From Lojkania enalia (lineage: Eukaryota; Ascomycota; Dothideomycetes; Pleosporales): DNA of 38,547 bases. The DNA is taken from the NCBI GenBank assembly GCA_010094045.1, contig ML986753.1:1-38547 (forward strand), in the 5' to 3' direction. Shown piece by piece: positions 11,170-21,530 of the stretch. The notes under the pieces were generated by a model. It was not told the origin of the DNA, made no database searches, and worked only from the letters and a program-made list of their open reading frames with translations. Every line of letters begins with the position of its first letter. Position 1 is the first letter of the stretch. The position numbers and the translations under genes were made by a program.

Positions 11170-12431
11170 TTTATTTAGTATATTTAAGTATTATAGCTAG
11201 ACTATTTATAGCGCCTATAACTCTATTAAAGCTAGCTATTTTCTTATAGTTAAGTACTCTAATTATAAATTTTCTTATTAATTTACCCCTTAATATTATT
11301 TTAATTAATTATATTCTTATCTATAGTTTTTATTAGAATTCTCTACTTCTATAATCACTTTCTTTTCTATTATTTTTATTTTATTACTACCTTATTTACT
11401 TAAAACTTTTAATTTAATTAGCTATTAGTATAATTAAATATATTATTATTATAGTACCCTTTTAAAGCTAATTAAAAGTTATAATAATTAATATAGATAA
11501 TAAGTTTTAATATTATTAAATCCTACTATAAATTATTATTAATTAAACTTCTAGTTTATATATATTACTAGATATTTTAACCTTCTAGAGGGTAGTTTCT
11601 AATATAAATAGTATTAATATATATAGTTTAATATTAAACTTTAATAGTACTATTTTTAAATTATATAGTACTATTCTAGTACTTTAAAAACTTATATAGA
11701 TATTAGCTTCTATAATTAATTAATTATAGACTGCTTTAAAGACTAGAAGAAAGGTAGTTTTATTAATATAGTTAATATAATCGCGTATTAAGGCTAAGAT
11801 CTTAATACTATATACGCGTTTTAATAGTAAGAAGTAGCTTATATTAAGTAGTTATAGTAGGTACGATAAATATAGTAGTATATAGAGATAGATAATCTTT
11901 TCCTTCTTATAGATCTCTTAAAACTTAAGTAAAATGTAGCTATTACAGCTGTTAATAACTAGTAATTAATAGGTATCTCTTATATAGCTCTTTATATACT
12001 AATTAAAATACTTAAACTAGATAATACTAATTTTATTATTTGTCTAGCTATTATTACTAGTTATAATCGTCTAATCGCCTAATATATTATTACCCTTATA
12101 CTAATAAGTTAGGTAGTAGACGCTTTTAAAAATAATAAGTAGTAGGATTATCTAGCTGATTATATTAATTACTAAGATTATTATAGTCTATTTATAATCG
12201 CCTAGCTAGATAGCTTTTATATAATAATTCTCTAACTCTATAATAACTAGCGAAACTAATATTTAGCCTATAATAAAGCCTATCTTATCGAAATTATAGG
12301 TATTTTTATCTTAAATTCCGTACTTCCCCTTTATACTCTATAGAAGCTGGAACTATACGTCTATAATTATTAGATCTTTATATAAAGCTTGTTACTAATT
12401 ATAAGAATAGTTTAATTAGGTTCTAAAGTGC
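11170..12431 (-). pseudogene. Fot1/pogo DDE transposase, C-terminal two thirds (RIPed)
   Basis: Minus-strand reading starting at the gypsy insertion site gives the post-HTH segment ending in KYGI (about 12,310). It continues with a catalytic block like NFDExGF (about 12,285), the LGDWT-like segment, the DGHxSH region now NSCNSYI-like, and the C-terminal LLQPLD/F..LK region (to about 11,650). These are the landmarks of pogo-type DDE transposases, which insert at TA. Almost every stop is TAA or TAG. Sequence left of about 11,250 could be the C-terminal tail or part of another transposase N-terminus. Confidence 0.75.
12427..12431. repeat. Left target-site duplication of copy 2
   Basis: AGTGC precedes the 5' LTR. 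AGCGC follows the 3' LTR at 18,508-18,512. The one difference is C/T, the RIP direction, so the pair is best read as one 5-bp duplication of AGCGC made on integration. Confidence 0.85.
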
Positions 12432-12734
12432 TATTATAGTAATACCGCGATACCTCTATACTTATACTACTCTTACTATAATACCTAAACTAGCTGCTAG
12501 TAATAGTTATTAGCTGTTAGCTAGAATATAACCGACTTATCTTAACCGTAATAGAGGAAGGTTTTACCAACCCAGCTAGCCTGTATAGTAGTATAGACCT
12601 AGCTTCTATAAAAACCTATATAATATAGATATTTCTATTCTTTATATAACGTTTTAATATTTATATATAGTATATAGTAATAGAGTTAACTACCTAAAAC
12701 GCGATTAACTAACTATATATAAACGTCTATAATA
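12432..12734 (+). repeat. 5' LTR of family A copy 2 (303 bp, RIPed)
   Basis: It aligns without gaps to the 3' LTR. In the first 123 positions I count 27 differences, every one C-to-T or G-to-A going from the 3' to the 5' LTR, mostly at CpA/TpG steps. The TG...CA ends have become TA...TA. Confidence 0.92.
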
Positions 12735-12739
12735 TTATA

Positions 12740-13770
12740 TTATATTATCTACTATTATATACTATAGATAAGAATATATTTATTAGTATATTTAAAGAGA
12801 TTTAGAATAAGTTGGACTTTTTATAGTAGAAGAATAAGATGTTAGTAGAGGCCTTAATAACTTAAAAGAACTACTATAAGTTAGACCTTAAAGTAATATA
12901 AAGGGAATTTAGTAGCTATTAAATAGCTACTCCTCTACTAGCTACTAGTATATTAATAGTAATAGAACTATTACCCGTCTTTAGCCCGACTTAGCTTACA
13001 ACCCTAGCTTCTAAATAGATACCTATATTAACTTCTAATCCGCCTAAAACTATATATAACCTATATTTCCGTTCTAACTACTTATCTAACCTTCTAATAT
13101 TCTCTAGTAAATACTTAGAGTTTTTATATTTTATTAGAAAGTTCTGTTATAAACTAGAAGGAAATACTAACTAATACCTAACTAAATATACCCGCCTTCT
13201 ATATACCTATTCTCGCCTAAAATAAGACTTAGTAATATTAGTTAACCTATTAATAGATAAGGGTATTAACTCTATAGATAGCTTAGTCGCCTTCTTAAAA
13301 TCTACCTATAGCAACCGGAATAAGGAAACTATAGTATAGAGTAAGCTAAAAACCTTAAAATAAGGCTAAAGTAGGTTCCCTACTTACTTTACTAAATTCC
13401 AACGCCTAATTATAGATACTAAACTAAATAAGACCGGATAAATTATATATCTCTAATATTCTCTCTCTAATAAGCTCTACTATACTATAATTGGTATTAT
13501 AATATCTAGTACCCTAAATAACTACGCTAACCTAATTTCCCTATATAATACTAACCTATATTACTTACCCGGCAACTACTATAAATAATTAAAGTATTAT
13601 ACTACTTATTAGAAGGATCTAAACGCTATAAAACTTAATACTTCTAACTATACGTCTATAAGCTCTAATAAATAAGAAAGGTACTACTATAAAGGATACT
13701 ATTATAAGTATAGTAGTAAGGGATATATTTTACTAGAATACAGCGCCCCTCTACTATTAATCTATTAAGG
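12740..13770 (+). pseudogene. Family A gag remnant
   Basis: Plus-strand reading shows a retrotransposon capsid-like region (about 13,110-13,560) with a conserved F-x-T-Y-F...F-Q-R-L-I stretch (about 13,370-13,420). A zinc knuckle at about 13,680-13,730 has the CX2CX4HX4C spacing, with cysteines converted to tyrosine by TGY-to-TAY changes. Stops are TAA or TAG throughout. Gag forms the virus-like particle in which reverse transcription occurs; this copy cannot make one. Confidence 0.75.
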
Positions 13771-13979
13771 GTCTTAAAGCTCTACTATATCTTATAGATC
13801 CTACTCTTAATCTTCTAACTAATCCTCTAACCAATCCTTAATATACTTATTATCTTATAGATAAGGCTGTTATTTTTACTCCTAAATACAGCTAGTCTTG
13901 CCGACTAGAATATTACTAAAAGGTCTATTTTAGAAGTAAGTTATCTTCTAGGATTATATCTATACTAAATCTCTATATA

Positions 13980-16900
13980 TTTATAAAACTAGCTCCTATA
14001 GAAATAGTTATAGAACTATTAGATTCTAGCTTCTTTCTTAATTTATTAAGACCTAGTCTAGTAAAATATTAATATTTTTATTAATACTAGAGCTACTAGT
14101 TATAGCTATATCTATAGAGACCTTATATATACCTTAAAATTCTAAAAGATATAACTCTTATATAATTTATACTTAACTAGCTTTAATAGAGAAGTTTTTT
14201 ATAAAGGGTCTATCTTCTATTTAGTTACCTTAACCCTCTAATACCTAAACTATTTAGAAATAGTATATTTCTATATAATTATATAAGAAAAATACTAGTT
14301 AATTTTAGAATAGTTATAGATATATAAATATTATATAAACCTAGACTATAAGAATAAATAGCTAGTCTTTACTACTAATTAATATCTAACTTAATACTTA
14401 TAATCTACTAGTATTACTATTTATTAATAGGCTGTTTAAATAGTTATTAAAGACTATAAACTACCCGAACCTAATATAAAAGAAGATCTTAAAGTAACTA
14501 ATTTACAACCCCTATATAGCTTAAAGCCTAAATAGTACCGTTTAAAACTCTATTTATTAAGTTATATTTAATATAATTACTAACTATTTAAGATATTATA
14601 CTAGTTAAAAGAATTTAAAATTAAAACTAACCTAATTTTAGATAAAGATTATAGTTAAAAGAACCTATTTAAACCTAAATATTTAAAGTTTATACTATAG
14701 CTAGATATATATTATATAGGTATTATATTACTAGTCTAACTCTTCTAGTAATTTAACTATAAAATCTTTACTATATTAATAGCTAATATTAATAAGATTC
14801 TAGTTTTAAAGGTATATATTAACCCTATTACTAAAGTACCTAAAGAATACTATAACCTATTATCTATTTTCTTATATAAGAATATAGATAAGCTGTTTAA
14901 ACGATAACTATATAATTATAAGATTAAACTAGAAAACGATAAGTAAGCTAGTTTTAGTCTACTTTATAGGATATCCTAAAATAAGTTAAAGGTACTAAAG
15001 AAGTATCTTAATAAGAACTTATCTAAGGAATTTATTAGAGTAAACTTATTACTAGTAGCTGTACCTATAATCTTTATAAAGAAATTTAAAGGTAGTTTCT
15101 AATTCTATATAAATTATAGAGCTCTAAATACTATTACTATTAAGAACTAATACCTAATTCTACTAATCTAAGAAATATTAACCTAATTTAGTAAGGCTAA
15201 ATACTATATAAAACTTAATATTATTACTACGTTTAATAAGTTAAAGATTACTAAGAGAGATAAATAGAAGACTATCTTTTATATATATTATAAGCTGTTT
15301 AAATATCTAGTAATACCTTTTAGCCTAGTTAATATTCTAAGTATATTCTAGTACTTTATAAATAATATACTAAAACTATACTTTAATATATTCTATACTA
15401 CCTATATTAATAATATTCTAATATTTAGTAAGAATCTAAAGGATTATAAGTAGTATATCTAGCTAGTCCTTAAAGCCTTAAGAGTAAATAGTCTATAGTT
15501 TAATATAGATAAGTATAAGTTCTACTAGTTAGAAGGGATCTATATAGACTTAAAGAAGGTAGAGATAATTATTAACTAGAAATACTCTTAGAATATAAAA
15601 GATATTTAAGTCTTTATAGGCTTTACGAACTTCTACCAACAATTTATTAGCAACTTCTTATAGAAAGTCTCCCCTTTAATAGCCCTAACTAAGAAGAATA
15701 CTTAATTTAACTAGAATAATAGCTATTAATATTCCTTTAACTACCTAAAGGATACTTTTATCTCTATACTAATTCTCTAATACTTTAACCTTAAGCTATT
15801 AATAGTAGTAGAAGCTAATACGTCTAACTTTATAACAGCCAGTATACTATCTTAGAAAGGTGCTAATAGTAAACTAAGACCTATTACCTACTTCTCTAAG
15901 TGTATAAACTCTACTAAAAGTAACTATAAGATATATAATAAGGAACTACTCGCGATTATCTAATATTTTAAATAATAGAGGCCCGAATTAGAAGGTGTAG
16001 TATTTTCTATAGAAGTACTAAGCAATTATAAGAATCTATAATATTTCATAATAATAAAGTAGCTAAACTACTAATAGGCCTATTAGTTAAAATATCTATT
16101 AAGGTTTAACTTTAGTATTATATACCGACCTGGAAAACTTAGAGAGAAGCCTAATACCTTAACTTAAAAGTTATAGGACAAGCTTATATAAGAAGAGGCT
16201 TATAGAGGTTATTAATAGATATTACTTCGTCCTAAACTATTCTAATAGATAGAAGTAGGCTAATCGATTATAGAGATTATTAACGAAGAATACCCGAACG
16301 ATAATCTAATCTAAGATATTTTAAAGCTACTAAGAGAAGGAGCCTATTAATTTAAGCTTCTAATTCTAGCTAACTATAAAGAGTATAATAACTAACTATA
16401 CTACTAAGATTAACTTATAATACTAGACTATAATAAGCTAAAGCTTAAACTGCTATAAACCGTCTATAACTCGCTGTCTAGTAGATACCCTAATTAAGGA
16501 AAGACTTTAAAACTACTCTAGCGCGAGTACTATTAGTTAAAGATATTTAACTCGGTATAATAATATATAGGCTGTTATTATATATACTAAAGAAGTAAAG
16601 CTTCTAAAGAGAAGTACTATAGATTATTAAAACTATTACCTATACCTAAACGAAGGTTTTAAAATATTTCTATAGACTTTATAACTAATCTACTAGAATT
16701 AGAAGGTTATACGAATATTATAGTAGTAGTTAATAGGCTTAGTAAGTATAGATACCTAATACTATACGCAAGAATTAAAGCTCCTAATATTATCTAACTA
16801 TTCCGTTACTATATATAGGCTTACTATAGACTGCTATATACTATTACGTCCGACTATAGGATATAGTTTATCTCTACCTTCTACTAAGAGCTCTATAGAT

Positions 16901-17787
16901 AGCTATAAATTAATATATATATATTAACTAGCTTCTATTTAGAGACTAATAGCTAGATAGAGAACGTTAACGCAGTAATAGAATAAGTTCTCTAAGCCTA
17001 TACTAGCTATAAATAAGATAACTAGGTTAAATAGCTACTAACAGCGCAGTTTAAAGCGAATAATACAGTATCTAAATTAATAAAAGTCTCCCCGTTTCTA
17101 GCCTACTTTGGCCAGCACCCTTAAATAGGTTTCGAGCCGCCTATAGGGATCTATTAACCGCTAAAACAGTTCCTAATAGCCTAGGAAACTAATAGACTAG
17201 TTGATAAGATAAAGGATATTATAGAATATATTAGAGAAGAACTCACCTGGGTATAAGCGTTCTAATAAGAGTACGCTAACCGTAAGCGCGTACTAGCCCC
17301 CGACTACTAGGTTGGTAATCTAGTCTAGCTAGACGCTAGGAATATACGCACACGAAGACCGTCGAAAAAGCTTGACTGGAAGAATATAGGCCCCTATAAG
17401 GTTATCGCGAAGGTGTCCTCGCACGCTTATAGACTAAAGCTACCCGAATCGGCTAAAATACATCCTGTATTCCATGTATTGCTATTACGGCCAGCACCTA
17501 AGTCGTCTGACTACTTGCCTAGTTAATAAGTACACAACCCTGAACCTATCGAGATTGATAGAGAACCGGAATACCTCGTCGAGCGAATAGAAGACCTCCG
17601 CTACAACCGACAGAGACGCCGGCACGAATACCTAGTTAAGTGGACTGGCTATCACGACCTAGAATGGTACCCGGCTAGTAACTTTGCTGAGACAACTGCC
17701 GCAGAAGATTACCACGCTAGAAACCCGAATAAACAAGACCCGAATACGACATTACGTCTGGATTCTCAATTGGGCGCCAGGGTCTGA
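13980..17787 (+). pseudogene. Family A pol remnant (PR-RT-RH-IN-chromodomain)
   Basis: The protease active site reads INTRATS (about 14,080) instead of a DTGATS-type motif. The RT box reads YINN (15,403-15,414). RNase H (about 15,770-16,120), the integrase zinc-binding and DDE core (about 16,250-17,150) and a chromodomain (about 17,568-17,700) follow, closing at TGA 17,785-17,787. Up to about 17,050 stops are frequent. The final 0.7 kb is nearly open and almost identical to copy 1. G-to-A changes at the protease Asp and Gly codons and at the RT Asp codons are the RIP signature at catalytic sites. Confidence 0.85.
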
Positions 17788-17788
17788 T

Positions 17789-18110
17789 CTGACATGGTAC
17801 TGCTATATGAACCGACCTGATGCCTAGTATGGTACTATTATACGATAACAACCGGTCGCGCTGATATGCCTGCGACCTAACCTGATCCCTAGTACGGTAC
17901 TGCTGTACAATAATAACTGATCGCGCCGATACGCCTGCGATCTAACCTAATCCCTAGTATAGTACTGCTATCGACTACTGGTCGCGCCGATATGCATGCG
18001 ACCTAGCCTGATCCCTAGCACGGTACTGCTATATAAACCGACCTGACCTGATCCCTGGTATAGTACTGCTATCGACTACTAGTCGCGCCGATATACCTGC
18101 GACCTTAACT
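17789..18110 (+). repeat. Minisatellite in the 3' untranslated part of copy 2
   Basis: About six copies of the GGTACTGCTA-containing unit, again with short and long tails, start right after the pol stop. The array is shorter than the nine-unit array in copy 1, showing unit gain or loss between family members. Confidence 0.88.
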
Positions 18111-18190
18111 AACGCTAGTATTAATAACTGCTACTTGATTATGAATAACCCGAATATAACACAAAGACCTGACTCGCAGGAGCTTATAAC

Positions 18191-18204
18191 TAAGAGGGGG
18201 GTAC
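18191..18204 (+). other. Polypurine tract of family A copy 2
   Basis: TAAGAGGGGGG lies three bases before the 3' LTR. This is the position and composition of the primer for plus-strand DNA synthesis in LTR retrotransposons. Confidence 0.8.
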
Positions 18205-18507
18205 TGTCACGGTAATACCGCGACACCTCTGCACCTACACCACCCTTACTATAATACCTGAACCAGCTGCCAGCGACAGCTGTCAGCTGCTAGCTGGAAT
18301 ATAACCGACTTGTCTTGACCGCGATGGAGGAAGGTTTCGCCGACCCGGCTAGCCCGTGCAGCAGCACAGACCTAGCCCCTATAAAAACCTACACAATATA
18401 GATACCTCTGTTCTTCACGCAACGTCTTAATATTCACACGTAGTACGTAGCAATAGAGTTGACTACCTAAAGCACGATTAACCAACTGCGCGTGAGCGTC
18501 CGTGACA
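18205..18507 (+). repeat. 3' LTR of family A copy 2 (303 bp, nearly un-RIPed)
   Basis: It starts TGTCACGG and ends CCGTGACA, an eight-base perfect inverted pair. It is GC-balanced and keeps a TATAAAAA box (from about 18,381). It closely matches the 3' LTR of copy 1 but differs strongly from the 5' LTR of its own element. Confidence 0.95.
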
Positions 18508-18512
18508 AGCGC
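18508..18512. repeat. Right target-site duplication of copy 2
   Basis: AGCGC, partner of AGTGC at 12,427-12,431. Confidence 0.85.
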
Positions 18513-18874
18513 TTGGTATACTGTATAAAGTTTTAAGGCTAGTAGATACTAACCTAGCCAGCGCCGCGCTTAGCTAATAGTCTATTTGCTATAGCTCGTA
18601 TACTGTCGATTATAGGCGGAAATCCTTGTAAATCCTAATCAAGGATATAGCTAATAAGTACCTCCTCTTTAGTCTTTGTAAGCTTCTTTAAATTCGGCTC
18701 ACAATCGCGTTGCGCAGCTATTCCAGCGCGCTAAAAGCAGAGAGTACTTTAAGGGCAGCGAAAAGTTGTTGCAGCGCCATTCTCGGTTAAAACTTAACCT
18801 CAATCGATAGCTGAGATTGCAAGGATAATTTGTAATTCTTTATAGGTTGATTACGCGTTGCTGCGTTGAGCCAT
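18513..18874 (-). pseudogene. Fot1/pogo transposase, N-terminal part
   Basis: This is the 5' third of the split transposase, beginning at ATG 18,874. One frame runs to the gypsy insertion. It encodes a CENP-B/pogo-type helix-turn-helix (a CPRSTL-like segment, where STL is conserved, about 18,745), then a second DNA-binding segment with KLTKTKEEV and a YILDxDxxGFPP-like block (about 18,590-18,690). Only a handful of stops are present, all TAA or TAG. Removing the gypsy element and one target duplication restores continuity with the half at 11,170-12,431. This half is much less RIPed than the other one. Confidence 0.8.
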
Positions 18875-18941
18875 TACGCGTTGATCTAGGTAGGCCGTCA
18901 AAAGTTTGGTGAGGTGACAGCTCGCTTGTAAACTACGTTAA

Positions 18942-19222
18942 GTAGTATTATATTTTATATCTTCATTACCGTAAGTATATGCCACTTCTAATATCTGGGA
19001 TTTATAGAATTGCATGCCATATTCATAAATGCACTATATCCGGAGCAGGTTCTTGGATATCTTTGGGGATGCCATTAATAACCAAGATCAACCACTAGGG
19101 GCGTGACACACTGTCTTGAGAATGGACAGTGCTCTTCTATTTGCATTCAGCTTTTCAACAGCTTTTAGAATGCCACCGCCCCCCAAATTACCAGGTCTTC
19201 CCAATTACCATAACTTGAGACT
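18942..19222. other. Intergenic DNA between pogo end and monooxygenase
   Basis: No coding signal is seen. Base composition changes from AT-rich to balanced here, marking the left border of the un-RIPed island. It should contain the 3' untranslated region and polyadenylation site of the monooxygenase gene, which is transcribed leftward. Confidence 0.6.
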
Positions 19223-20997
19223 TCATTCTTCCTCGAAAACATTAATTAGAGTATCAAACCGATTCCTTCTCCCGGCCACATATTCTCTCAAGCGCTCAAT
19301 TCCTCCGTCTTCATCGTCTTCCCTTTCCCCACTACCAAAGCTCCTCTTGTGACTCCGAAGCTTGCGAAGCACATCCTCAACGTTCCACGCAATCCTTTCT
19401 GCGCCCACCCTCGCCCCAACTAGGTTCGGCGCCCCCGGTCCTAGACGCAAGCCCGCGAGTCTTCCGGTAATGAAGAGCGGAACGTCGTTAGACCACATCA
19501 GGTCGTCATTGAGGCACGGCAAGCCACCGACCATATCCGTAGGATGACGTTGTATGAAGGATTGCATGAACGGAATCTTAGAGACGTTGGTATGGACCCC
19601 TGTTGCAAAGATAATGAAATCGATGGGCGGAAACTCGACCATAGGTGACGAAGTTAACTTGTTCCAGGTTTTCGCGTGGGCATCCCAGCTGACTGACCGA
19701 AGCTCGGTAAACGTGTGCAATGAGACTTTACCCGTCTTGACATGCGCATCTAGGATCTTTCGGTATCTCGGAGTGATGCTGCCCCCGTTACGAGCTTCTG
19801 ATATCATTTTGAATCTTTCTTTAAACATAATCATGAGCTTCATCCTTGTGCTAAAGAGGTGGGCTTACCTTCGTCGCTGTCTGCAGACCAGAATACGGCT
19901 TGGTTGATATTACGGAACTTCCCTATCCAGTCGAGCTCGATGTCGAAGTACTTCACCTTCAATGGCCCGCGCATGAGGAGATGTACTCTGTCAACCCCGC
20001 GTTTGACGACCACATCGGTGAGTTGAACACTTGTCAAACCTCCTCCGACAATGAGCAAGTTGGTTGGCTTTCTAGCCTGGATTTTGGACATCACATGAGG
20101 TGGAGGAAGTTGTTTGATCTGCATTGCGTGAGTATATCCTTCATGAATATTTGATGATTCGATCCCTAGAACTGGAGGTATTGATGGAGAGTTTCCAGGT
20201 CCAACAGCCAGCACAACCACTCGAGCCAAATGGGCTCCCCTATCAGTCGAAACTCTGAATATTTTCGTTAGGTTATCCAGGGGATCGTCTACGGTGTCGT
20301 TGGATTCATTTTCCCCATAGAAATAGGTTAACGCCTCGTAGTTAATGCTCGTAACTCGCTCCTGTCGAATCAGCCCATCGCGGAGACCATACCTTCGAAC
20401 TACTTCATTGCAGTGGGCCTCGAATAGATTATTCGATGGAGTATAGTAGTCCTTTCGATCACGCTCATCAACATCTGGCCCGCCTTGCGACATTCGACGA
20501 ACTGTTTTCCACTTCTTCTTCTGCCGATGCTTGCTGACTTCTTTGCCAACGCAGCCAGGGAGAGCCTGCAACTCCTTCTCCCTCTCCTTCTCATACGCGT
20601 ATCCGAGAAGCGCATCACGATCTGCTGGATCTACGTGGAAGAACATTGGGCTACGGAGATAGTCGATCTCGAAAGCTTTAAAGAGTCGCTGCCAACGAAC
20701 CATCCAGGCGGCCCCTTCTGCATCTAGAACGAGGATGTCGACGCCCTGCTCTACCCCCCTTGCTTCTCCATGGCTTTCGTAGTTTGAGCTCCTTGAAGAT
20801 GGTGATGGCCTGTTAAGTGAATCGCGCCCAGTTTTGTAGTTCCTGATATTCATGCACCGGCCATGTTTCTTGATCCAGTGATAGCGCTGATGCTCGTCAT
20901 CTGTGAAGGTTGCTGAAGGTGTATGTTCCCGCAACCGCGCTGCGACAGCAAGACCACAGGGGCCAGCGCCGACGATGAGAACGTCGTGGATGTGCAT
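19223..20997 (-). CDS. FAD/NAD(P)-binding monooxygenase-like protein, 574 aa, two exons
   Basis: This looks like a flavin-dependent oxidoreductase related to fungal lysine/ornithine N-hydroxylase-like monooxygenases. Exon 1 is 20,997-19,869 and exon 2 is 19,818-19,223. They are joined across a 50-nt intron (19,868-19,819) with GTAAGC at the donor and AAAG at the acceptor. Phase 1 joins the frames as ...SADSDEERFKMISEARNGG. Visible landmarks are the N-terminal FAD-binding GAGPCG (residues 10-15), a central NAD(P)-binding VGGGLTS (317-323), and FATG (447-450), the C-terminal motif common in this superfamily. The start is the first ATG and leads straight into the first dinucleotide fold. There is no signal peptide or membrane segment, so a cytosolic protein is expected. 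The gene shows no RIP and no internal stop, unlike everything around it. Substrate is unknown, and no biosynthetic cluster partner is in the window. Confidence 0.9.
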
Positions 20998-21240
20998 TGC
21001 TTAAGAGTTAAGTAGAAGATGTGTAGTCTGTTGATGGGCGATGCCTTGAAACTCGCGATTGATTGAGGGCGTGTAAACAACTTTTAGTGAGGTCATGTGA
21101 AGCGTCCACGCATGTAGCGACCCATAGAGTACCCTGATGGATAGGTTTTAAAGACGTCCAACAGGGTACTCTCTATACTACCTGTGAACCTATGCCTAGC
21201 CATCTACCTTAAGAAGCAAGTGGAGATTTAGCTAGCCCAA
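20998..21240. promoter_or_regulatory. Upstream region of the monooxygenase gene
   Basis: This is the likely promoter and 5' untranslated region of the leftward gene. No clear TATA box was recognised. It contains the dyad listed next. Confidence 0.45.
21126..21172. repeat. 11-bp perfect dyad with 25-bp spacer upstream of the monooxygenase
   Basis: AGAGTACCCTG (21,126-21,136) and CAGGGTACTCT (21,162-21,172) are exact reverse complements. They lie about 130-175 bp before the monooxygenase start codon. In balanced-composition DNA an 11-bp exact match this close is unlikely by chance. It may be a binding site for a dimeric regulator, a hairpin in the leader, or the termini of a tiny excised element. 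Confidence 0.6.
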
Positions 21241-21417
21241 TTAATCAAATTCGAAAGAACCACGGGCGTCCCCTGGATATTCTGCTGCATGGCGTTTTAC
21301 CTTTTGGATATAGGCTTGGCGTTCTTGCTCGGTGTAGCCATTAACTGACGTAGACCTGGACCGGTTCTCGTCTAAATCGGCCAATGAGTAAGATCTATAG
21401 TCCGTTATCGCTAGCAT
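21241..21417 (-). CDS. Short ORF of 58 aa, unrecognised
   Basis: An ATG at 21,417 opens a 58-codon frame closing at TAA 21,241-21,243. The product is hydrophilic, with a charged centre (YTEQERQAY, then KVKRH) and an acidic end. It has no signal peptide or known motif. The composition is coding-like and balanced. It could be a small gene, the last exon of a decayed gene, or chance. It lies upstream of and in the same orientation as the monooxygenase. Confidence 0.3.
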   Translation of the reverse strand: MLAITDYRSYSLADLDENRSRSTSVNGYTEQERQAYIQKVKRHAAEYPGDARGSFEFD

Positions 21418-21530
21418 CAACGTTGGCCTTTTATCTCACCTCTTATCTTCATTGCTTTCTAGCTTCTTAAAGCACTGGTTCTTTTTCCAAATCATATTTA
21501 TAATACGCTATGCTTGTCCACCCCCTGTGC
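21418..21530. other. Unassigned spacer
   Basis: No coding motif is visible. It marks the truncated left end of the gypsy pol remnant to its right. Confidence 0.4.

Larger units (their letters stand above)
12432..18507 (+). mobile_element. Ty3/gypsy chromovirus family A, copy 2 (complete, 6,076 bp)
   Basis: The element has two 303-bp LTRs, gag with a zinc knuckle, protease, RT, RNase H, integrase, chromodomain, a 3' minisatellite and a polypurine tract. A 5-bp target duplication flanks it. Domain order PR-RT-RH-IN places it in Ty3/gypsy and the chromodomain in the chromovirus lineage. It interrupts the pogo transposase. The 5' LTR, gag and most of pol are heavily RIPed, while the last 1.4 kb is not. 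Confidence 0.93.
10898..18939 (-). mobile_element. Fot1/pogo element split by family A copy 2
   Basis: Two transposase halves on the minus strand flank gypsy copy 2. Without the insertion, the stretch from 10,898 to 12,431 joins 18,513-18,939 to give about 1.96 kb, close to the length of Fot1-type elements (about 1.9 kb). Candidate termini have the outer TA expected for pogo (10,896-10,897 and 18,940-18,941). They begin AC(G)TAGTTTA on both sides, the left copy being more mutated. The ends are less certain than the transposase itself. A segment at 11,108-11,205 also matches DNA near 27,940-28,040, so the left part may be composite. Confidence 0.6.

Noticed and set aside
19845..19868. 24-nt intron ending at CACAAG in the monooxygenase gene
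   Set aside because: Too short for a fungal intron and does not restore frame. The 50-nt alternative ending at TTTAAAG joins phase 1 to phase 1 and gives a continuous family-like sequence.
19116..20727. Several plus-strand ORFs of 61-117 codons, for example 19,554-19,907 and 20,485-20,727
   Set aside because: They lie opposite the monooxygenase exons and have no domains; they are shadows of the minus-strand gene.
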